Translations under genes and position numbers: made by a program
From: Opitutia bacterium UBA6410
GTDB taxonomy: Bacteria; Verrucomicrobiota; Verrucomicrobiia; Opitutales; Intestinicryptomonadaceae
DNA: 55,426 bases
Assembly: GCA_002437405.1 (NCBI GenBank)
Contig: DJPO01000056.1
Coordinates: forward strand, 1-55,426
Direction: 5' to 3'
Notes under the pieces: model-generated
The model's input: only the letters and a program-made list of their open reading frames with translations
What the model was told of the DNA's origin: nothing
The model's database searches: none
Shown here: in pieces, positions 1 through 8,547 of the stretch
How the letters are laid out: every line of letters begins with the position of its first letter
Position numbering within the stretch: position 1 is the stretch's first letter

Positions 1-1076
1 CCGAACTTTACGTTCATCATGGCCTGCGTGCCGACGATTTGGGAAGTCGGGGTTACGAGCGGAATCCAGCCGAGCTTTTCGCGGACATACGGGACTTCGG
101 CGAAAACTTCGTCGAACTTGTCTTCCATATGCTGTTCCTTGAGCTGTACACGGAAGTTCGAAAGCATACCGCCGGGGACTTGGTAGACGAGCGCGTCGGT
201 GTCGATGACTTCGTTCTTAAGAGCCGTGTAGAAGCCGAGTTTTTCGTATACGCCCTGAAAATACTTGCGAAGTTCGGCGAGCTTTTCGAGGTCGTAGTCG
301 GGGCGGCGCGGATTGTCTTCGAGCATCGCCATCATACGCGCGGTGTCGGGCTGACCCGTGCCGTTTGCGAAGGGCGAAATGGAAGTGTCTACGCAGTCGA
401 CACCCGCGTCGATTGCCAAGCAGTAGGTGGGCGCGCCCATACCCGCGGTTTCGTGCGTGTGCAGGAGGACGGGGATTTTGATGTTCTTCTTGAGGCCTCT
501 GACGATTTCCGCCGCAACGTACGGGGGAATGAGCCCCGCCATATCCTTGATTACGACAGCCGAGCAGCCCATTTCTTCGAGCTCGCAACCCATTTTAACG
601 AAGCTTTCGATTGTGTGTACGGGGCTGCGGGTGTAGCAAATCGTGCCGTGAGCCTCTTTGCCGAGCTTCTTGACCGCATTGATGGAGCATTCCATATTGC
701 GGGTGTCGTTGAGGGCGTCGAAAATGCGGAAGATGTCCATGCCGTGCTTTGCGGAGCAGGCTACAAACGCCTCGACGACGTCGTCGGGGAAGTGCTTGTA
801 CGCCACGATATTCTGGCCGCGGAAGAGCATCATGTGCTTGGTCTTGGGGCACGCCTTTTTGAGGGCGTCGAGACGGTCGAAGGGGAATTCGCCCAAGAAG
901 CGCAGACCTGCGTCGATGGACGCGCCGCCCCAAGTTTCGAGGGCGTTGAACCCCATGCTGTCGAGAATCGAGCAGGCGGGGAGCATCATTTCCGTGGGCA
1001 TACGGGTGGCGGCGAGCGACTGGTGACCGTCGCGCAGTACCGTATTGTTAAATGCAACAGGTTTTATATTTGCCAT
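1..1076 (-). CDS. Oxaloacetate decarboxylase alpha / pyruvate carboxylase subunit B, partial
   Basis: The first 358 residues of a biotin-dependent carboxyltransferase are visible; the 3' end lies beyond the left edge. My translation begins MANIKPVAFNNTVLRDGHQS, with the RDGHQS active-site motif of the TIM-barrel HMGL-like domain, then MLFRGQN, a KDMAG segment holding the lysine expected to be carboxylated and a metal-binding HTHETAG motif. The last residues seen match the start of the conserved carboxylase domain that follows the barrel. The biotinyl domain would be off the window, so decarboxylase alpha subunit and pyruvate carboxylase subunit B cannot be separated. The ATG follows a GGAATC ribosome-binding sequence. 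miaB is divergent, 170 bp away. The family is clear; the exact subunit name is not. Confidence 0.85.
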   Translation of the reverse strand, partial: MANIKPVAFNNTVLRDGHQSLAATRMPTEMMLPACSILDSMGFNALETWGGASIDAGLRFLGEFPFDRLDALKKACPKTKHMMLFRGQNIVAYKHFPDDVVEAFVACSAKHGMDIFRIFDALNDTRNMECSINAVKKLGKEAHGTICYTRSPVHTIESFVKMGCELEEMGCSAVVIKDMAGLIPPYVAAEIVRGLKKNIKIPVLLHTHETAGMGAPTYCLAIDAGVDCVDTSISPFANGTGQPDTARMMAMLEDNPRRPDYDLEKLAELRKYFQGVYEKLGFYTALKNEVIDTDALVYQVPGGMLSNFRVQLKEQHMEDKFDEVFAEVPYVREKLGWIPLVTPTSQIVGTQAMMNVKF

Positions 1077-1246
1077 TTTTTTGATTCCTTTTTTTCTTTC
1101 CGTAATAGAAAGCCGAAGTAGATTTTTAAGCAAGAGCAAGCTCGAGGCTTGCAAAAGTCGGAAAAAACGACATCGGTTGTATCGGATAAAAAATCCAAGC
1201 AATAAAGTACGATTAAAAGCAGGGACAATTCAAGAAAAAACTGTCG

Positions 1247-2635
1247 ATGAAAGTGTATCTTCGCACATACGGGTGTCAAATGAACGAGCGCGACTCCGAC
1301 CACATTGCGGCGGACTTCGCGGAGCGCGGCTGGGAGAGGGCGGAATCGCCCGACGAGGCGGACGCGATTGTCGTCAACACCTGCTCGGTGCGCGAACAGG
1401 CGGAAACTAAGGTTCTCGGGCTTTTGGGTAGACTCCTTGCGGCTCGGCGCGAAGCTCCGCGCGGGGGGCTGCCGATTATCGGAATAACTGGGTGCATGGC
1501 GCAAAACAGGGGCGGCGGGCTTGTCGAGATGTTCCCCGAAATCGACTTCGTGGCGGGGTCGCGCAAGACGGCGGACGTGCCCGACATCGTCGAAAGACTC
1601 GCGAACAAAAGGCTCGCGGGCGACATTCCCGCCCCCATAACCACGCGCTCGAAGAAACGCGCCGCAAAATTTTCCGAAGCATTCGTGGACATCGCCGACG
1701 ACACCGAGGGATTCAAGCGTATCGACAAACACCAGTTCGCGCCGCCGAGCGCGCTGGTCTCGATTATGCAGGGCTGCCAGATGAACTGCTCGTACTGTAT
1801 CGTCCCGAAAGTCCGCGGAGCGCAGAGGTCGCGCCCTGCCGAAGACATTTTGGCGGAAATCCGAAAGCTCGCCGAGCGCGGAACTAAGGAAATCACGCTC
1901 TTGGGGCAGGTCGTGAACGCGTACGGAATCGAATTCCCGCGGGAGGGGAACGTACCGAACTTCGTGCGGCTGCTGCGCGGAATCAACGACATCGACGGAA
2001 TCGAGCGCATACGCTTTACCTCGCCCCACCCGTCGTATTTTTCGGACGCACTGATAGACTCGTACGGCTCGCTCGAAAAGCTCTGCGAGTACGTCCATTT
2101 GCCGATACAGTCGGGCAGCGACGAAATCCTCAAAAAGATGAACCGCCCGTACAAAATCGACAAGTTTATGGGAATCGTCGACAGACTCCGCGACCGCGCG
2201 CCGAATATCTCGATTTCGACCGACATAATCGTGGGCTTCCCGACCGAAACCGAAGAGGACTTTGAATTGACCCGCAAGGCGTTCCGCCGCGCGAATTTCG
2301 ATATGGCGTTTATCTTCAAATACAGCCCGCGCGCGGGGACGAAATCCGCCCTAATGCCCGACGATGTTTCGGAAGACGAAAAGGAGCGACGCAATGCGGA
2401 GCTTTTGAAGGAGCTTGAAAAAACGTCGCTCGATTTCAACAACGCGCTCGTAGGACGCACGGAGCGGGTGCTCGTGGAGGGCGCGGCGCGCAGGGGCGAG
2501 GGAATGATGATGGGCAGAACCAGAACCCACAGAAAGGCGATTTTCAAAGCTCCCGCAGAACTGGCGGGGCAGTTTACAAACGTGAAAATCCTATCCGCAA
2601 CGACGACAGCCCTCGACGCCAAGCTCGCCGAATAG
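1247..2635 (+). CDS. miaB: tRNA-2-methylthio-N6-dimethylallyladenosine synthase MiaB
   Basis: Radical-SAM methylthiotransferase that converts i6A37 to ms2i6A37 in tRNAs reading UNN codons. The 462 residues show the family's three parts. The N-terminal UPF0004 domain carries the three cluster cysteines at residues 10, 46 and 83. The radical SAM core has its CxxxCxxC motif at 177, 181 and 184 (sequence MQGCQMNCSYC). A C-terminal TRAM-like region covers roughly residues 395-460. The start TYGCQMNERDSD is typical of the family. No strong Shine-Dalgarno sequence precedes the ATG. The gene is divergent from the carboxyltransferase and followed by a 169-bp gap. MtaB and RimO paralogues are less likely given the MNERDSD signature and the length. 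Confidence 0.95.
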   Translation: MKVYLRTYGCQMNERDSDHIAADFAERGWERAESPDEADAIVVNTCSVREQAETKVLGLLGRLLAARREAPRGGLPIIGITGCMAQNRGGGLVEMFPEIDFVAGSRKTADVPDIVERLANKRLAGDIPAPITTRSKKRAAKFSEAFVDIADDTEGFKRIDKHQFAPPSALVSIMQGCQMNCSYCIVPKVRGAQRSRPAEDILAEIRKLAERGTKEITLLGQVVNAYGIEFPREGNVPNFVRLLRGINDIDGIERIRFTSPHPSYFSDALIDSYGSLEKLCEYVHLPIQSGSDEILKKMNRPYKIDKFMGIVDRLRDRAPNISISTDIIVGFPTETEEDFELTRKAFRRANFDMAFIFKYSPRAGTKSALMPDDVSEDEKERRNAELLKELEKTSLDFNNALVGRTERVLVEGAARRGEGMMMGRTRTHRKAIFKAPAELAGQFTNVKILSATTTALDAKLAE

Positions 2636-2753
2636 CCCGAATCACGCAAAGGGCGACAACCGCCCTTCCCGTCCGCGTTCTGTCCGCACAACGCACAATC
2701 CTTGCCAACCAACGTGCGCGCCGCAATGCCAACCGCCGTGCGGCAATCGAAGA

Positions 2754-2782
2754 TTGACTTGCGCCGCCCCAATGCATATTTT
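2754..2782 (+). promoter_or_regulatory. Predicted sigma-70 promoter for the 2805 gene
   Basis: TTGACT (2754-2759) and TATTTT (2777-2782) are separated by exactly 17 bp. This places a transcription start about 15 bases before the ATG at 2805. The gap between miaB and this gene (2636-2804) otherwise holds no gene that I can support. The -10 box is a 4/6 match, so this is a moderate prediction. Confidence 0.45.
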
Positions 2783-2804
2783 GTCCTTATAAATTAGAAA
2801 AAAT

Positions 2805-4286
2805 ATGCAACTGCTAAAAACCGCTATCTGCTACTGCGGACTGCTCGCCGTGTGCGCGCAAGCCCGCGCCGACTGGAATCCCGCAACCAACGCCAAGCGC
2901 AATGTCGACGACTTCCGCAACTTCTACGGAATCGCGTGGAGGGGCACTGCCGACGAGAACCTCGACTACGCCCGCCAAATGGGGTACAAATACATATTCT
3001 TCAAATGGGATATGGAGCGAAACCCGAAGGCAAAGGGCTTTAAGTTTTTCGTCGAATCGCCCGAGTACGGCGTCTACCCGCGCAACATCGACTTAAATAA
3101 AAAATACACGCCCGAGCAAATCAAGTGGTGGGAAACCAACTGCTCGCTAACGAGCCTCGACAAGCCCTTCCCCCAAAACATCGCGGCGGGCTGGCGAGAG
3201 GGAACGAGGTTCACCGCAACGCTCGACCTGCAACAAAAACGCGTGATTCGCGAGATTACCGACAAAATCGTAAAGCGCGTACAAGACATAGAAAAAAATA
3301 CACCCGACTTCAAATTCGCGGGCTTCGCGTGGGACGTCCCGCAGCCCGAGGGCGACTTCTGGGCGGGGACGAAAAACAACTGGCTCGCGAACGGCGCGCA
3401 GGTCACACTCAGCTATTGGACGGGCAGGGATTCGGGCGTAAAGCACCCCGAGGTCGTCCACGACTACCCGACCTACTCACAGGGTCATATGGAGTTTTAT
3501 AGATACCTCTTCGAGCAGGCGCGCGCAAAGATTTCCCCCGACGCCAAATTCATCGTCGAACCCTCCGACCCATACACGCAGTGGGTCGCCCACTTCGAGC
3601 GTCCGCCGTTCGACACAATGCCCGCCGCCGAACGCAAAAAGTACGAAGCCGACTTGGTGGCGGTTGAAGCGGCGTCGACAAACTTTGTCCAAGACAAACG
3701 CCTTTTCGCAAAGCAAATCGTAAAAAAATCGCAAATGTGCTCGACAACCCCCAACGCCTACGAAGAGCCCGTCTCAAGGCTTATCGCGGGGCTCGCCGCC
3801 AAAAACGGCGCGTGGACGGCGTTCTTCGGAATGCCCGAAGGCAACGGGCACACGGCTGGCTTCAACAGCATTGCGCAAATGCCCGCCAGACTCAAACTCG
3901 TCAAGGCGATACCCGTCTGGGAAAATCTGCTCGGCGTGCCGCTCAAAGAGCGCAAGTGGGACGAAAACACGAAGACCTACACAAGCCCGACAGCCCAGAT
4001 TTCGGCAGACGCCTATTCGGGACTCCAGCCCGACACCGACAAACTGTTCTTCGTCTTCCTGTCGATGGACGGCAAGGTAAAAATCCCGCAGGGCTATGAA
4101 GCGGGCAAAATCTACCTGACTGACGGTCTGTTCCGCGAAATCCGCGAGCTTTGCCCCGACCCGAAAACCTCCTACCAAACCACATTGCAGGACGGCAGGA
4201 CAATCGGGGTAAAAGACGGCGAAATCCGCCCCAAAGCCTCGTACATAATAAATACGGGCTACATAATGCACCTGCGCAAAAAGTGA
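2805..4286 (+). CDS. Secreted protein of unknown family, possibly a TIM-barrel glycoside hydrolase
   Basis: The 493 residues start with a signal peptide: positive start, hydrophobic stretch, then a signal peptidase I-like site after ARA near residue 23. A lipobox is not convincing. I do not recognise the family. The mature part is rich in Trp, Tyr and Phe and alternates strand-like and helix-like segments as in (beta/alpha)8 hydrolases. Two acidic clusters follow strand-like segments: FAGFAWDVPQPEGDFW near residues 168-183 and FIVEPSDPYTQW near 246-257. These would be candidate catalytic regions. The segment GAWTAFFGMPEGNGHT near 334-349 looks loop-like and could contact substrate. The neighbouring GH78-like gene is convergent, and the two stop codons touch with no base between. 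Carbohydrate hydrolysis is inferred from context and style only. Confidence 0.6.
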   Translation: MQLLKTAICYCGLLAVCAQARADWNPATNAKRNVDDFRNFYGIAWRGTADENLDYARQMGYKYIFFKWDMERNPKAKGFKFFVESPEYGVYPRNIDLNKKYTPEQIKWWETNCSLTSLDKPFPQNIAAGWREGTRFTATLDLQQKRVIREITDKIVKRVQDIEKNTPDFKFAGFAWDVPQPEGDFWAGTKNNWLANGAQVTLSYWTGRDSGVKHPEVVHDYPTYSQGHMEFYRYLFEQARAKISPDAKFIVEPSDPYTQWVAHFERPPFDTMPAAERKKYEADLVAVEAASTNFVQDKRLFAKQIVKKSQMCSTTPNAYEEPVSRLIAGLAAKNGAWTAFFGMPEGNGHTAGFNSIAQMPARLKLVKAIPVWENLLGVPLKERKWDENTKTYTSPTAQISADAYSGLQPDTDKLFFVFLSMDGKVKIPQGYEAGKIYLTDGLFREIRELCPDPKTSYQTTLQDGRTIGVKDGEIRPKASYIINTGYIMHLRKK

Positions 4287-6458
4287 TTATTTCCCCGAAT
4301 CCGCCTTTGCCCGATAGCTTATTTTGTAATGGGTTTTCGGGACAATCGCGGCTTCGTATGTGTCGGGGGCGGTTTGGACGAAAATCAGATTTTCGCAGCG
4401 CGGCTTTTCGGCGGAACGCAACTTCAGCTTGCCCTGCCCGCCGTCCGAGTCGATTTCAAGCTTTTCGCGCGTCGCCGAAATTTTTATCTTTCCGAACGGC
4501 GTCGGGACTTCCGACTTAAACCAATCGAGCTTCGATATGGCGGGCGCGATTTCGTAGGTCGCATACCCCGCCGAGGTCGGCTTCACGCCCGCAAAATACC
4601 TGCCGAGCAGATACAGGGGGCTCGCGCCCCACGAGTGGCAGAAGCTGCGCCCGAACGGCCGCCCGTACATCGCGGTATGCTGCGCGCCGCGTTCGGACGG
4701 GTCGTAGACCTCCCAAAACGATGTCGCGCCCTCCTTGAGCATTCCGCCCCAATAGCTGCGGATTTCGTCCAAAACATAGTCGTGCTGCCCGATTTCGCAG
4801 AGAGCCGCAAGCTCGTAAAAGCGCATGTATGGCGTCGTGATTTTCTGAACGGAGTCGTTCAGCAAAGTCGTGCGCTTGACTTTTTCGAGCCTGCCCGAAT
4901 CGAGATACCCGAAAAGCGCGGCGAACATCGCCGCGTAGCGCGTTCGGACTTCGTGGAATTTTCCGTTTTCGACGCCGTGGCGCAAAACGCCCTTTTCTTC
5001 GTCCCAGAAAACTTTCAAAGTTTTTTCGAGCAGCTGCGCGGAGAGCTTTGAATACTTTTCGGCGTCGGATTTTTCGCCCGCGATTTCCGCACACTCGGCG
5101 GTCGCGGCAAGCGCGCGCGCGAAAAGTATCTGCTCGACACACAGCACGCCGTTTTTCGGCATATCCGCCCAATCGACGAAAATCCAGTCGCCTGCGCGGG
5201 CGGCGGCAAAGCCGTCTTTGTCGGTGCGCGAAAGGCAGAATTCGGCAAGCGTCTTCATTCGCGGATAAATGTCGCTCACAAAAGCGGCGTCGCCCGTATA
5301 CAGATAATAATTGCGGACGGAATCGAGCCAGTAGAACGAATAGTCCATAATGCGGTTTAAATGGCGCAAATCGGGCTCTTTGCCGCGGTTCGCCCACAAC
5401 GTCCGCCGCGCGGTCGGAAGCTCGAAATGGCTGTAGAAATCCATCAAATAGCTCTGCGCCGCGTCGCCCGCCCAGACCCACCTGTCGCGCTTCACGCCGT
5501 CCACATAAAATTCGCGGGTCGTCAAAAGCAGCGTGTAATAGCTTACGCGCCAAATTTCGTTTACAAGCGGGTCGGAACACTCGAAGCTTCCGCGCTCAGG
5601 AATGTCGGCAAATTCATAGTCCATTTTCACGGAGTCCGCCGCGAGCGTCCCGTCCAAAACTACCCTGACGTATCGAAAGCCCTGCGCGTCGGGCGCGGTG
5701 AACTCCTGCGGATTTTGCGAATCCACAAAATACCTTCCGATTACCTCGTATCCGTCGTCCGAATTCGCCTCGGCGGGCGACTCGCCGTAGTAAATCGTCA
5801 AGTCGCCCTTTCCCCGAAGCCCCGCAAGCTTCACGTTCCCGAAAGTCTCGCGCCCGAAGTCGGCGAAAAATCCGTTCGGCAATTTTTCGACGGACTTCGG
5901 AGCAACCTCCTTTTTGGGAAGCGCGAAATCCGCGGGCGGACGCGCGGGGTTGTCGAAGCCGTAATCGGCCGCCGCGTGCACGACGGTAAGCCCCTTCGCG
6001 CGCTCGGAGGCTTCGGATTCGGCGAAAGTTTCTTCAATTTTAACGCGCCAAGATTTATCCGTAAAAACCGTTTCGCCCTCAATGTATAGCGCGGGGATTT
6101 TTTCGTAATTGAAAACCTCTACCTTAAGAGTATACCGACCCGAGGGAATCGTGATTTCGTTCGCGCCGCGCGAATCAAACCGACTGTAATTTTCGCCGAT
6201 AGTGTACTTGCCCTGTGCGAAGATTTTTATGCGCTCGGGCTTTTTCAAATCGACTTCCTTGAAGAAGCAGACAAACGGATAATGCCCCGAAATCTTCGAC
6301 GCCCCCGCAGACATCTCGCCGCGGAATGTTATCTTCGACGAAAACTTCGCATACACAAAATTTTCAAAATCCCCCGGGAACCAAATCCAAGACGCTCCGT
6401 TTTCGGCAAATGCCACGCCGCAAAGAAAAAACAATAAAAAAGCAATTATCCTACCCAT
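4287..6458 (-). CDS. GH78-like alpha-L-rhamnosidase, secreted
   Basis: Predicted exported glycosidase of 723 residues with an N-terminal signal peptide (MGRIIAFLLFFLCGVAFAE). An N-terminal beta-sandwich region of about 300 residues precedes the catalytic (alpha/alpha)6 barrel. The barrel opens with DGVKRDRWVWAGD near residues 319-331, which corresponds to the acidic catalytic loop of family 78 enzymes in its DGxKRDR variant. Later Trp/Glu segments such as GATSFWEVYDPSERG and SFCHSWGASPLYLLG are also typical of the family. It would remove terminal rhamnose-type sugars from plant or microbial polysaccharides outside the cytoplasm. Substrate is inferred at family level; related barrels can act on other sugars. 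A strong terminator lies just upstream, so transcription should start in the short gap before 6458. Confidence 0.8.
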   Translation of the reverse strand: MGRIIAFLLFFLCGVAFAENGASWIWFPGDFENFVYAKFSSKITFRGEMSAGASKISGHYPFVCFFKEVDLKKPERIKIFAQGKYTIGENYSRFDSRGANEITIPSGRYTLKVEVFNYEKIPALYIEGETVFTDKSWRVKIEETFAESEASERAKGLTVVHAAADYGFDNPARPPADFALPKKEVAPKSVEKLPNGFFADFGRETFGNVKLAGLRGKGDLTIYYGESPAEANSDDGYEVIGRYFVDSQNPQEFTAPDAQGFRYVRVVLDGTLAADSVKMDYEFADIPERGSFECSDPLVNEIWRVSYYTLLLTTREFYVDGVKRDRWVWAGDAAQSYLMDFYSHFELPTARRTLWANRGKEPDLRHLNRIMDYSFYWLDSVRNYYLYTGDAAFVSDIYPRMKTLAEFCLSRTDKDGFAAARAGDWIFVDWADMPKNGVLCVEQILFARALAATAECAEIAGEKSDAEKYSKLSAQLLEKTLKVFWDEEKGVLRHGVENGKFHEVRTRYAAMFAALFGYLDSGRLEKVKRTTLLNDSVQKITTPYMRFYELAALCEIGQHDYVLDEIRSYWGGMLKEGATSFWEVYDPSERGAQHTAMYGRPFGRSFCHSWGASPLYLLGRYFAGVKPTSAGYATYEIAPAISKLDWFKSEVPTPFGKIKISATREKLEIDSDGGQGKLKLRSAEKPRCENLIFVQTAPDTYEAAIVPKTHYKISYRAKADSGK

Positions 6459-6508
6459 AATTCAAACAAATAACCTCATTTATCCCAATAGGTCAAGCCA
6501 ATATAATA

Positions 6509-6541
6509 AAAAAGGAGTCCGATAAAACGGGCTCCTTTTAT
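6509..6541 (-). terminator. Rho-independent terminator downstream of guaA
   Basis: On the minus strand the stem AAAGGAG-C-CCG pairs with CGG-A-CTCCTTT around a TTTTAT loop, followed by TTTTTATT. It lies about 120 bases after the guaA stop and shortly before the rhamnosidase gene. An A-run on the other side makes it potentially bidirectional. The stretch 6540-6663 between hairpin and guaA holds no supported gene. Confidence 0.8.
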
Positions 6542-6663
6542 AAAATTTTGACTTTTCTTGCAGAAAATTGCGCGCCGCCGCAAAGACCTCCTCAGATTCG
6601 CCGTCGGAACGCAGGAACTCCAGCTCCCGCCGCGCAAACCGCAAGCCTTGCGGCTCTACCGCA

Positions 6664-8202
6664 CTATTCCCATTCGATTGTCGCCGGCGGCTTCGACGAG
6701 ATGTCGAGGCAGACTCTGTTAACACCCTTGACTTCGTTGATTATGCGGTTGGAAATCTTCGCGAGCAATTCGTGCGGAATGTGCGCCCAGTCAGCCGTCA
6801 TGGCGTCCTGACTTTCGACAATGCGCAGTGCGATTACGTTGTCGTATGTGCGTTCGTCGCCCATTACGCCGACCGTCTTGACGGGAAGAAATACTGCGAA
6901 CGCCTGCCAAACTTTGTCGTACAGGCCGCTTGCGCGCATTTCCTCCATCAAAATTGCGTCGGCTTCGCGCAGAACGTCGAGACGCTTTTTGGTGATGTCG
7001 CCGACAACGCGCACGCCCAAGCCCGGTCCGGGGAAGGGGTGACGCCAGAGGACTTCGCGAGCCAAGCCGAGTTCCGCACCGAGGGCGCGTACTTCGTCCT
7101 TGAAGAGCTCGCGCAACGGCTCGAGCAGCTGGAGCTTCATATTCTTCGGAAGCCCGCCGACATTGTGGTGGCTCTTAATCAGCGACGCGGGATTGCCCGC
7201 AATCGGCACGCTTTCGATTACGTCGGGATAGAGCGTACCCTGCGCGAGGAAATCGACCTTGCCAATCGACTTGACCGTCTTGTCGAAAACTTCGACAAAC
7301 GTTTTGCCGATAATCTTGCGCTTTCTTTCGGGGTCTTTTACGCCCGCGAGACGCTGGAGGAAAAGCTTTTCGGCGCGGACGGTCTTCATTCTCATCTTGA
7401 AGTTGTCCTTGAAGAGCTTTTCGACCTTGACGCGTTCGTCCTTGCGCAAAAGCCCGTTGTCGACGAAAACGCAGGTGAGCTGGTCGCCGATAGCCTTGTG
7501 TATCAACGCCGCCGCAACGGAGGAGTCCACGCCGCCGCTAAGCCCCAAAATTACCTTCTTGTCGCCGACTTTTTCGCGGATATTTGCAATCGCGCGCTCT
7601 ACATAGTCGGACATTTTCCAGTCGCCCGTGCAGCCGCAGATTTTGTAGAGGAAGTTTTTGATTATTTCCATACCCTGCGGAGTGTGGACGACTTCGGGGT
7701 GGAATTGCATACCGTAGAAGCGGCGTTTTTCGTCCTCGATGAGCGCGTACGCCGAATTTTCGGTCGTCCCGATTGCCTTGAATCCCTTGGGGAGCGTTTC
7801 GATTCTGTCGCCGTGCGAGTTCCAAACCTGAATCGGCGACTTCAGCCCCTGAAGCAGCTTGCCGCCGCCCTTGAATGCGAGCTTCCCGAAGCCGTATTCG
7901 CGCTGTTTGCTCGAGACGATTTTCCCGCCGAGCATTTTGCCCATAAGCTGCAAGCCGTAGCAGATTCCGAGGACGGGGACGCCCAGCTCGAAAATCTTGG
8001 GGTCGGGGCGCGGAGAACCCTTCGTGAGGACGCTCGCCGGCCCGCCTGAAAGAATCACGCCGCAAATTCCCTGTTTTTTGAGGACTGCCGCCTTCGTGTT
8101 GAAAGGCATAATTTCGGAATAGACGCTGCATTCGCGGATACGGCGGGCAATCACCTGCGTGTACTGCGAACCGAAGTCTAAGACTGCTATCTTTTGGTTC
8201 AT
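6664..8202 (-). CDS. guaA: GMP synthase (glutamine-hydrolysing)
   Basis: Converts XMP to GMP using glutamine and ATP in cytoplasmic purine synthesis. All 512 residues are present. The class I glutamine amidotransferase domain has its nucleophile Cys81 (LGICYGLQ) and the His168/Glu170 pair (MQFHPEV). The ATP-pyrophosphatase domain has the PP-loop SGGVDSS near residues 222-228. The dimerisation domain ends in the canonical SSKPPATIEWE. Length and motifs are those of a normal bacterial GuaA. It follows a small zinc-ribbon membrane protein gene by 44 bp on the same strand. The major terminator after rplQ lies further upstream, so guaA probably has its own promoter or depends on read-through. Confidence 0.98.
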   Translation of the reverse strand: MNQKIAVLDFGSQYTQVIARRIRECSVYSEIMPFNTKAAVLKKQGICGVILSGGPASVLTKGSPRPDPKIFELGVPVLGICYGLQLMGKMLGGKIVSSKQREYGFGKLAFKGGGKLLQGLKSPIQVWNSHGDRIETLPKGFKAIGTTENSAYALIEDEKRRFYGMQFHPEVVHTPQGMEIIKNFLYKICGCTGDWKMSDYVERAIANIREKVGDKKVILGLSGGVDSSVAAALIHKAIGDQLTCVFVDNGLLRKDERVKVEKLFKDNFKMRMKTVRAEKLFLQRLAGVKDPERKRKIIGKTFVEVFDKTVKSIGKVDFLAQGTLYPDVIESVPIAGNPASLIKSHHNVGGLPKNMKLQLLEPLRELFKDEVRALGAELGLAREVLWRHPFPGPGLGVRVVGDITKKRLDVLREADAILMEEMRASGLYDKVWQAFAVFLPVKTVGVMGDERTYDNVIALRIVESQDAMTADWAHIPHELLAKISNRIINEVKGVNRVCLDISSKPPATIEWE

Positions 8203-8246
8203 AAGAGCCTTGTTGTTTGGGTGAACCGAGTTTCTCGGCGGTTGTT

Positions 8247-8471
8247 CTAAAATTTCAATTTAGTGTTTCTGTATCCGCACTTGGGGCAAACTGCCGTAAG
8301 GTCGGTCGCGGCGGACGTATAGACCGAATCGCAACGCAGGCAATGGTATGTCGATGTTTTTGCGAGGGGTTCGCGGATATGTTTGCGCTCGCGTGCAAAG
8401 AGCCACGCCCCGACTCCCGCCGCGACAAACGCCGCGGTTATCGCCATCGCAAAAAATATCGACAAAGCCAT
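8247..8471 (-). CDS. Small membrane protein with zinc-ribbon tail
   Basis: A 74-residue protein of no family I can name. Residues 4-27 form one hydrophobic transmembrane helix, followed by basic residues (RERKH) that would sit in the cytoplasm. The C-terminal half contains CLRC and CPKC pairs separated by 15 residues, the spacing of a rubredoxin-like zinc ribbon. It ends at KLKF. The ATG is only about eight bases beyond the T-run of the rplQ terminator and has no Shine-Dalgarno sequence, so expression is expected to be low or read-through dependent. The ordered cysteines and lack of overlap with other genes favour a real gene; function is unknown. Confidence 0.65.
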   Translation of the reverse strand: MALSIFFAMAITAAFVAAGVGAWLFARERKHIREPLAKTSTYHCLRCDSVYTSAATDLTAVCPKCGYRNTKLKF

Positions 8472-8478
8472 TTGTTTT

Positions 8479-8522
8479 AAAAAAAACGCAAACGCGCCCG
8501 TGCGGAACGATGGCGCGTTGCG
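8479..8522 (-). terminator. Terminator of the S10-spc-alpha cluster
   Basis: About 25 bases after the rplQ stop the minus strand forms CGCAA-CGCGCC pairing with GGCGCG-T-TTGCG (eleven pairs, one bulged base), followed directly by eight T residues. This is the classic terminator form and marks the end of the ribosomal protein transcript. Confidence 0.9.
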
Positions 8523-8547
8523 AATTACCTAAAAATTGCCTAATTAA

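Noticed and set aside
39..1121. Plus-strand open frame at the left edge
   Set aside because: The minus strand translates into a clear carboxyltransferase with intact motifs; the plus frame is its shadow.
6480..6725. Small open frame overlapping the end of guaA and the terminator
   Set aside because: Its only start lies inside guaA, it runs through the terminator stem, and it has no recognisable features, though the stretch after guaA has a mildly protein-like composition.
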